Both the position numbers and the translations under genes were made by a program. DNA of 64,000 bases, taken from contig NZ_JABSNU010000006.1 of NCBI RefSeq assembly GCF_013266735.1, positions 1 through 64,000 on the forward strand, read 5' to 3'. Below the pieces are notes generated by a model. The model searched no databases, had not been told where the DNA came from, and saw only the letters and a list, made by a program, of their open reading frames with translations. Positions 50,801 to 59,800 of the stretch are shown here, piece after piece (within the stretch, counting starts at the first letter, position 1; the number at the start of each line of letters is the position of its first letter). This DNA comes from Pedobacter foliorum (GTDB taxonomy: Bacteria; Bacteroidota; Bacteroidia; Sphingobacteriales; Sphingobacteriaceae).

Positions 50801-53800
50801 GTCGACCAACTTACATTTGTGAGTGCAGCTGGTATAGCATCTGATATTTCAGCATCCACTGCATTTCCAGGTCCGGAGTTTGTTACTTCCAGTTTATAAG
50901 TAAGCGTTTTTCCAGCATCAATTGATGAAGGCCCAGACTTAACAATACGAATACCGGACTTATTGGTTACTGTTGTTTTTACATCATCTGATTTTACCGG
51001 TGGATTACCTGGTTCTGTAGGCTTAACTGTCGCATTATTTAATAGCTCACCCGTAAAACCTGGATCTATAGTACCGTTAACAACTATTGTTACCTCATTG
51101 CCGGAACCCGCAGGGAAATCTGCGGTTACAACTATAGTAGATCCTGATCCTGTATTACCTGCGGTTACCGCAGCAGCCCCCGTACTACTTGTTGTCCAGG
51201 TTACATTGTTAATACCAGCAGGAACAATATCCCTGATTTCGGCTTGACTTGCATTACTTGGACCAGCGTTTGAAACCTTTATAGTATAAGTTATTCCTGT
51301 ACCTGATAAAGCATCTTGCGGTCCCGACTTCCTAACCACAAATCCAGATTGAGACGTAACAGCAGTGGTTACATCACTGGTATTGTTATCCATGTTAAAG
51401 TCGGTTACACCAACGGGCAATACCACAGAAGCAGTGTTTTTAATACTTCCAGATGGCATAGCCGGATTAACAGTACCTGTTACACTAAATAAAATGTAAT
51501 TTCCTGAACCAGCAGCAATATCCGCTGTAGTTTGGATCACGCCCGTATTTCCATTTGCTGTACCCACACTTGCTAAACCATAGGCAACAGCCGTCCAGCT
51601 TACATTTTGGATATTAGTTGGAATATTATCATTAATAGTTAATCCCGCAGCGTCAATTGGACCTGCATTAGAAACTTTGATAGTATAAGCTATATTCTCG
51701 CCAGCTTTGATCGTTTGCGGACCAGCTTTCTCTACTATAATATCAGTAGAAGTGTTAACTGCCGTTACAACAGAACTTTCTCTTTTTCCATTAGCCTCAA
51801 CTGATACGGTATTGGTAAATGTTGGATGAGCTGTTGTTTTAACTTTACCTTGAATAGTGATACTAATAATTGTCGAAGGATCACCGGCAGGGATATCTCC
51901 CATTAAAACAATTGAAGAGCTAGTTCCTGTAATTGTATTATTAAGAATACCATTCAAAGAAGCTCCACTTTGTGCTGTGGCAGTCCAGCCTAAAACTTCA
52001 ATATCGGCAGGTACATTGTCTGTAATCTCTGCATTGGTGATATTACCTGCTCCACCATTCCTGATGATAATTGTATAGTCTATCCTATCGCCAATATTTA
52101 CATTGGAAGGCCCACTTTTTGAAACCTTAAGTACAGGATCATTATTCACCTTGGTAGGAACTGTACTTGAATTAGAGGTAAGATCAGGATCAGTTATAGG
52201 GCTTCCTGCAGGGAAGTTTGCAGTAGCAGTGTTACTGAAGCTAGATCCATCAGTACTCGCAGGATCAACCGTTCCATTAATTGTAACATCTATTTCTCCT
52301 GTTCCTGATGGGATACTACCGATCAAGTTCACATTACCACTACCAGTAGCTGCACTTACTATAGCGCCATTACTAGCTGTTGCTGTCCATGTTGCATTTA
52401 AAACCTGAGCAGGCAAAGCATCTTTGATTTCTACTCCTGATGCATCACTTGGACCGTCATTAATTACACGAAGGCTATAAGTGATTGCACCTCCAGCTCC
52501 AATGTCTGCAGGTCCAGATTTAATGATCCTCAAATTAGCTACACGGTTAACCGCTGTGGTTACTGTACTTGTAGCCGGACTTGGATCCACTACACCTGCT
52601 TCAGGTGTAGCTGTAGTTGTATTTACCAGACTTGCAGCGGCATAGTCTTTTGATAAAGTTCCATTAACAACAATGGTTACCTTACCAGTATTAGATGGGA
52701 TAGCAGCAAACAGATTAATGTTACCGGCACCACTTGCAGGGCCTGATAGCGTTGCACCATCAGTAGCTGTTGCCGTCCAAACAGGACTAACAATACCAGC
52801 AGGTATGTTGTCAATTATATTTACGTTTTCGGCATTACTTGGCCCTTGGTTATTTACAAGTATTGTATAAGTTACTGCAGAACCTGCAACGGCAGTAGCC
52901 GGACCTCCTTTAGTAATTTGAATATCTGCCTGCTTGCTGATCTGAGTTGTAGTGGTATTAGAATTTACCGGTGGATTACCTGATTCAGAAGGTGTTGCTA
53001 CAGCAGTATTTACAAGCTGAGTACCATTATATCTGGCATCAACTTTTCCTTTTATTGTAATTGAAATTATATTGGCATTCCCCCCAGGGATATTTGCACT
53101 TACATTAAGTTGGCTACCTGTACCTGTTGAACCAGATACTAAAGTTGCGGCTCCCTGAGCTGTCGCGGTCCAACTTACATTGGTTATTCCGGCTGGAATC
53201 TCATCAGTAATGGATAAGTTTTTCGCATCACTTGGACCAGTGTTGCCTACTAACAACGTATAAGTAATATCTTCTCCGGCAAAAAGTGCAGGCGGAGCAG
53301 ATTTTTGTATCGTAACTGCTAATTTTTGATCAATAGTAGTCGTAATTGTATTTGAATTTACCGGTGTAATACCTGCTTCTGAAGGCGTTGCTACAGCAGT
53401 ATTTGCGAATGTTCCAGGAATTGCATTTGCAGGAACTGATCCACTGATGTTGATTAAGATTGTATTTGCAGATCCTGCAGGTAAATCGCCGCTAATGGAA
53501 ACATTATTTCCTGTTCCAGAACCGCCTGTTGTTACAGATGCAGTTCCGGTAGCTGTAGCTGTCCATGTTACATTTGTAAGAGTGGCAGGTACAACGTCTG
53601 CAATAGCCAAAACTCTTGCATCAGAAGGACCATTATTTATTGCTGTTACTGTATAGTTTACTACTTGACCTGCAGAAATTACTGAAGGACCTGTTTTAAC
53701 CAATGTTACTGATGGCTTACTGTTAACAACAGTCGTTAAAGTAGAAGTTCCAGGTGTTGTACCGGGTTCTATTGGAGTTACAGTTGCCGTATTTACCAAA

Positions 53801-56800
53801 GAACCGGTTGCCGAGGCAATAACAGTTCCTTTAACATTAACAGTAATTGTATTACTTAAACCGGCAGGTAAATTAGCGTTTAACGCTATACTGTTACCCG
53901 AACCAGTTGAACCACTGGTTATACTTGCTGTACCACCCACAACACTCGTCCATGTCACATTAGTGATATTGGCAGGTACCGCATCGTTAATAGTTGCACC
54001 AATAGCATTTGCGGTACCGGTATTGCTGACAACTATAGAATAGGTAATTTCCTGACCTGCCGAAATTACTCCAGGGCCTCCTTTTTGTATGGCTAATACT
54101 GGTGTTCTGCTAACATTGGTAGTGCTGGTAGCAGTTTTAGGACTTGTTCCAGGCTCAGCTGGTGTAGCTGTAGCACTATTGGTAAGTGTTCCGTTAAATG
54201 CCGGATCTACTGTACCGTTAACCGTTATGGTAATTTTGTTTGCAGAACCTGCCGGTAAATCGCCTGTGATATTAATAGCATTACCGGTTCCATTTGAAGG
54301 ATTGTTAACAAGAGCAGTTCCTGCTACACTTGTCGTCCAGCTTACGTTAGTAATTTGCGTCGGCACATTGTCCACAATTGCCAATGTTTTAGCATCTGAT
54401 GTACTTAGGTTTGTTGCCTCAATTGTATAGCTAATCTGTTGTCCGGCAATAAGAGATGCAGGGCCGCTTTTACTTAAACTAATAATTGGTGTTCGGCTAA
54501 CCTCTGTATTCACAGTAGAATTTACCGATGTAGTTCCAGGTTCATGTGGAGTAGCAGTTGCAGTATTGATTAATGTACCACTAAATGAAGGATCAACGGT
54601 ACCGGTAACCTGCATCGTGATCTTATTGCTTACACCAGATGGAATACTTCCCTTAACGGCCATTGTGTTTCCACTTCCATTAATGCCTGTAGCCACGGTA
54701 GCCAAACCAGCTGTTGAGCTAGTCCATGATACATTCGTTAATCCGGCAGGTACTATGTCATTAATTGCAACATCGATAGCATCAGAAGAACTTGTATTTG
54801 AAATATCAATAGTATAGGTAATCTGCTCACCAGATTTTATAGTTGCCGGTCCACTTTTTTGTATAACCAGAACAGGCTTTCTACTAATCTCTGTTATTCC
54901 TGTTGCCGTTTGAGGAGTTGTACCTGGTTCTGAAGGGGTAGCGGTTACGGTATTCTCTAAAGAACCACTGAAAGAAGGGTTTACAGTTCCTGTAACAGTG
55001 ATCACAATTTTATTTGCGGCACCAGTTGGGAGATCCCCTGTTATACTTATTACATTACCTGTTCCATTAAAAGTTCCACTAACAGCTGCCTGACCAGCAG
55101 CACTTGCAGTCCAGCTAACATTACTAATCTGAGCCGGCACATTATCTTTAATCACTAAAGCCTTTGCATCAGCAATGCTGGTATTTGTAGCTGTTATTGT
55201 ATAAGTAATTGGCTGTCCTGCGGTTAAGGTTGCTGGTGCAGCCTTAGTAACGCCTACAATCGGAGTTCTTGTTACTCTTGTTTTTGCAGTTGAACTTGAT
55301 GGTAAACTTCCTGTTTCTGATGGAGTTGCTATTGCAGTATTTGTAAGTACGCCGCTGAAAGATGGATCAATGGTACCATTTACAGTAACCTTAATTGCAT
55401 TAATTCCACCTGTTGGTATGTTGGCGTTCAGGTTAATTGAATTCCCTGATCCGTTCGCAGTTCCGTTGATCAAGGCTCCACCCTGTGTAACAGCTGTCCA
55501 GCTTACGTTTTTAATTTCCGCTGGGATCAAGTCATTAATGATTGCATTTCGAGCATCACTAGCTCCGTTATTGGTGATGGTTAAGGTATAACTGATTGCT
55601 TTACCTGCTTCGCCAGATGATGGTCCGTTTTTAAGCATAACCAAACCAGTTACACTTGAAACATTAGTAGTTACAGTATTTGAATTAACCGGAGGCACTC
55701 CTGGCTCAGCTGGAGTAACTTTTGCAATATTGTCGAAACTTCCTGTTGCTGATGGCAAAACTGTACCTGTAACATCTATCACAATAGTGTTTCCACTACC
55801 TGCAGGGATACTACCGGTTAAATTTACAGCATTACCCGTTCCGGTTCCAGCTCCGATAAATGAGGCAATACCTGTTTTAGAAGCTGCCCAGGTAATATTT
55901 GTAATCTGTGATGGTATGGCATCAGTAATAACGGTAGAGATAGCATCACTTATACTCGTGTTGCTAACTGTAATTTTATAAGCTATAGATTGACCGGCAA
56001 CCACATTTGCAGGACCGTTTTTAACTACGGCTAATACCGGTACTCTGGTAACCGGAGTAGTAACAGTAGAGGTTGCTCCATTTGGATCAGGTTGATTTGG
56101 AGAAGTAGCAGTTACAGTATTGGTTAATGAGCCTGCATAGTCAGGACGGATTGTTCCGGTAACAGTTATGGTTACTGAATTTCCTGTTCCTGCGTCAATA
56201 TTGGCAGTAACATTTACTGAATTTCCTGCAGATGTATTTTGAACAACTGAAGCAGAACCACTTGTATTTGCTGCAATTGAAGTTACGGCAATATCTGAAG
56301 GAACAGCATCAGTAATAATTACGCCTGTAGCATTACTAGGACCATTGTTACTTGCAACAATCTGGTAAGTAATTGACTGTCCTGCGGTAATAGTTCCAGT
56401 TGTAAGCAATGATTTTGCCACAACTATATCTGCGCTAACTACATAATTGATTGTCACTTCATCGGTTGAAACTCCGCAAGGCCCGTTACTTATGGTCCAA
56501 ACTAAGGTTGCTGAGGTATTAGGTGCAATAGTAACCCCGGTATTTGGGTTTGTAGGATCTGCAATTGTTGCTGTGCTTCCTGCTTTTACAGTCCATTTTC
56601 CCGATCCAATACTAGGCACGTTACCTTGCATGGTAAATACGCCCGAATTATTTTGCGTAACATCTTGTCCGGCATTTGCAGTACTTGGAGAGGCATAATT
56701 TGTAAGTGTTACCAAATCAACAGATGGTGGGCAACTTCCATTAGTTATTGTCCATGATAACGTTGCTGTACTTCCTTGAGGAACATTAGCAGTAGATGTT

Positions 56801-59800
56801 GCTGAATTAGGAGCATCAATAACCGCCTGCCCAGATACCACCGCCCATACTCCGATACCTACAGTAGGAGTATTTGCCGAAAGATTAAATAAATCCTGCA
56901 CGCAGTGCTCCATGTCGGCACCTGCATTTGCAACAGTTGGTGTTTTATTTATAGTAACAGTAATCGGAGTACTAATAGCGTTACAAGTACCTGATGTTAC
57001 TAAACGGCGATATTGGGTTGTTACTGAAATGGCATTTGGATCGAGGTCTTTACCGATTGCACCAGCTACCGGACTCCAATCTGTACCATTTGTGCTTTGC
57101 TCCCAGGTATAAGTATAAGTTCCACTACCTCCTATCGGAGTTGAGCCAACAATAACACCAGGGTCGCCTGTTTCACAGTATTCATTTGTAGCTGGAACAG
57201 TTATACTATTATTAGTAATTAAAGGTTGAATTGTAACCGAAACCGAAGCACTAAAAACCGGACCGCAACCAACTCCGGCACTAGTAACTACTCGTCTGTA
57301 ATAAGTTGTTTGAGTAATGGCAGACGCATCGTAAGTAGCTGCAGTAGCTCCTGAGATATTAGTGAAATTAGTATTATCTGTACTTATTTGCCATTGATAA
57401 GTATAAGTTCCATTACCTCCGGTTGGAGCAGTTGCTGTAAAAGCAGCAGGATCTCCGTTTACACAGAAGGTTTGATTTGCGCTTATAGCCCCAGGAGTTA
57501 GTACCGGATTAACGGTAAAAGTAATAACATTGCTACTTGCCTGAATTGAACATACTCCAGATGTAACTAAACGCTTGAAGTACGTAGTTTGACTAATTGC
57601 AGCCGGATCATAATTTGTCCCTGTAGCCGATGCAATATTAGTAAAGCTAATGTTATCCGTACTTATTTGCCATTGGTAAGTATAATTTACACCATCTCCA
57701 CCTGTTGGTGTTGATCCTGTAATTAGTCCTGGATCTCCGTTAACACAGAAAGTGATCGCCGCAGGCGCAGTTACTGCATTGTTAGCAATAGCTGGTTGAA
57801 TGGTAACCGTAATAACATTACTACTCTGGTCTCCACATGTTGACCCGGTAGAGCTAACCACACGTTTGTAATATGTTGTTTGCGTAATTGATGGCGCATC
57901 GTACGTAGCCGAAGTAGCTCCTGCAATATTTGTGAAAGTTACATTATCAGTACTAATTTGCCATTGATAAGTATAAGTGCCATTACCTCCTGTTGGAGCA
58001 GTTGCTGTAAAAGCAGCTGGGTCGCCGCTTACGCAGAAAGTTTGGTTACTACTAACTGTTCCCGCAGTTAAAGCAGGGTTAACAGTTAAGGTAACTACAT
58101 TACTAAGCAAAGGAATGTTACATGCTCCAGAAGTAACAATACGTTTGTAATATGTTGTGCTTGTTATTACCGGTGGATCGTATGTTGCCTGAGTAGCTCC
58201 TGAAACATTGGTAAAGGTTACATTGTCGATACTTTTTTGCCATTGATAAGCGTAAGTTCCGCTTCCACCTGTTGGTGTAGATCCTGTAATGATACCCGGA
58301 TCTCCATTAATACAGAAAACTGTAGTTGCAGGTGCAGTGACCGCATTATTAGCCAGCGATGGCTGAATGGTTACTGTAATAACATTACTACTCTGATCTG
58401 CACATGCCGACCCGGCAGAGCTAACCACACGTTTGTAGTATGTAGTTTGTGTAATTGATGGCGCATCATAAGTGGCGGCAGTAGCTCCTGCAATATTTGT
58501 AAAAATTGCATTATCAGTACTACTTTGCCATTGATAAGTATAAGTGCCATCACCCCCTGTCGGAGCAGTTAATTCTGTAAAAGCAGCAGGATCGCCAGTT
58601 GCACAGAAAATTTGACTACTGCCAACTGTTCCCGCAGTTAAAGCAGGGCTAACCGTTAAGGTAATCGCATTACTAAACAGAGGAACATTACATGCCCCGG
58701 AGCTTACCTGACGTTTGTAATAAATTGTGCTTGTTATTACTGGCGGATCGTATGTTGCCTGAGTAGCTCCTGAAACATCAGTAAAAGTTATATTATCAGT
58801 ACTGCTTTGCCATTGATAAGCATAAGTTCCGCTACCACCCGTAGGTGTTGTACCTGTTAAAATAGCAGGATCGCCACTTCCACAAAAGCTGGATACCACA
58901 GGATCACTAATGGTATTATTTGCAACAACGGGTTGAACAGTTACATCAATAGTGAACGCAGCTCCACTACAACCACCAAGGGTTGGTGTTACTGTGTAAC
59001 GAATTACTCCGGCAGTATTACTTGTATTGCTTAAAACTTGTCCTATAGGGGCTGCTGTAGCAGTTGCTTGATCGCTAAAACCTGTCACAGTTCCTCCAGA
59101 TTGCTGGGCTGCTGTCCAGGTATACTGCATTCCACTAACATTGCTTGTTGGAGTAACACTGAAAGCTGTACCAGAACAAATGGCTGAAGGATTTGTAGCT
59201 GATGCAGTTATAGGCGGAACAAGCGTTACTACAATAGTAAACGGAGCACCCGGACACGAAGCATAGGTAGGAGTTACGGTATACGTTAAAGTTCCGACAC
59301 TTGACCCTGCTATGCTTAACGTTCCACTAGCTATTGTGCTCTGATTTGTACTCGCTACCCCGCCAACTACAGCCGCAGAGGACCTAACCGGGGCTCCCCA
59401 GGTATAAGTTGTACCACTTGGCACTCCTGCTGGCGTTATTGTAAATGAACCCGTAGTACAAATACTTACAGTTTGGTTATCTACAACCGGCACAGGAGTT
59501 ACTGTTATCTTGCCTTGTAAAGAATAAGTATCCGGACAATTTGCTCCCGGAGCAACTACTGCTGCCCGATACAAAGTTGATGTTGCAAGGTTTGAATAAT
59601 TTAGACTCGTAGTTGTATTAGCTATTGGCTGCCAGGTCATCCCATCATCGATAGAAGACTCCCATCTTGTGATGGTGCTTCCTGGAGTCTGTCCTGACAA
59701 GGTCAATGTTCCACTATTACTTCCAGAACAAACAGTAGCACTACCATTAACAGCCCCTGTAGAGGTTACGGTAACTGTATGTGTTGAGGATTTTGGAGAA

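Larger units (their letters stand above)
29888..56431 (-). repeat. Array of about 68 DUF11 units (about 390 bp each)
   Basis: By reading the protein I count 68 units. Each starts with a pattern like xPxIxIxKxGPxxxxAGxxxxYxxxxxNxGxSxA and ends TATPSEPGNPP-like. Unit length is mostly 130 residues (390 bp), with shorter variants in some types. 68 x 390 bp matches the array length. Units 1-6 are unique types; the rest form four higher-order rounds. Confidence 0.88.
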
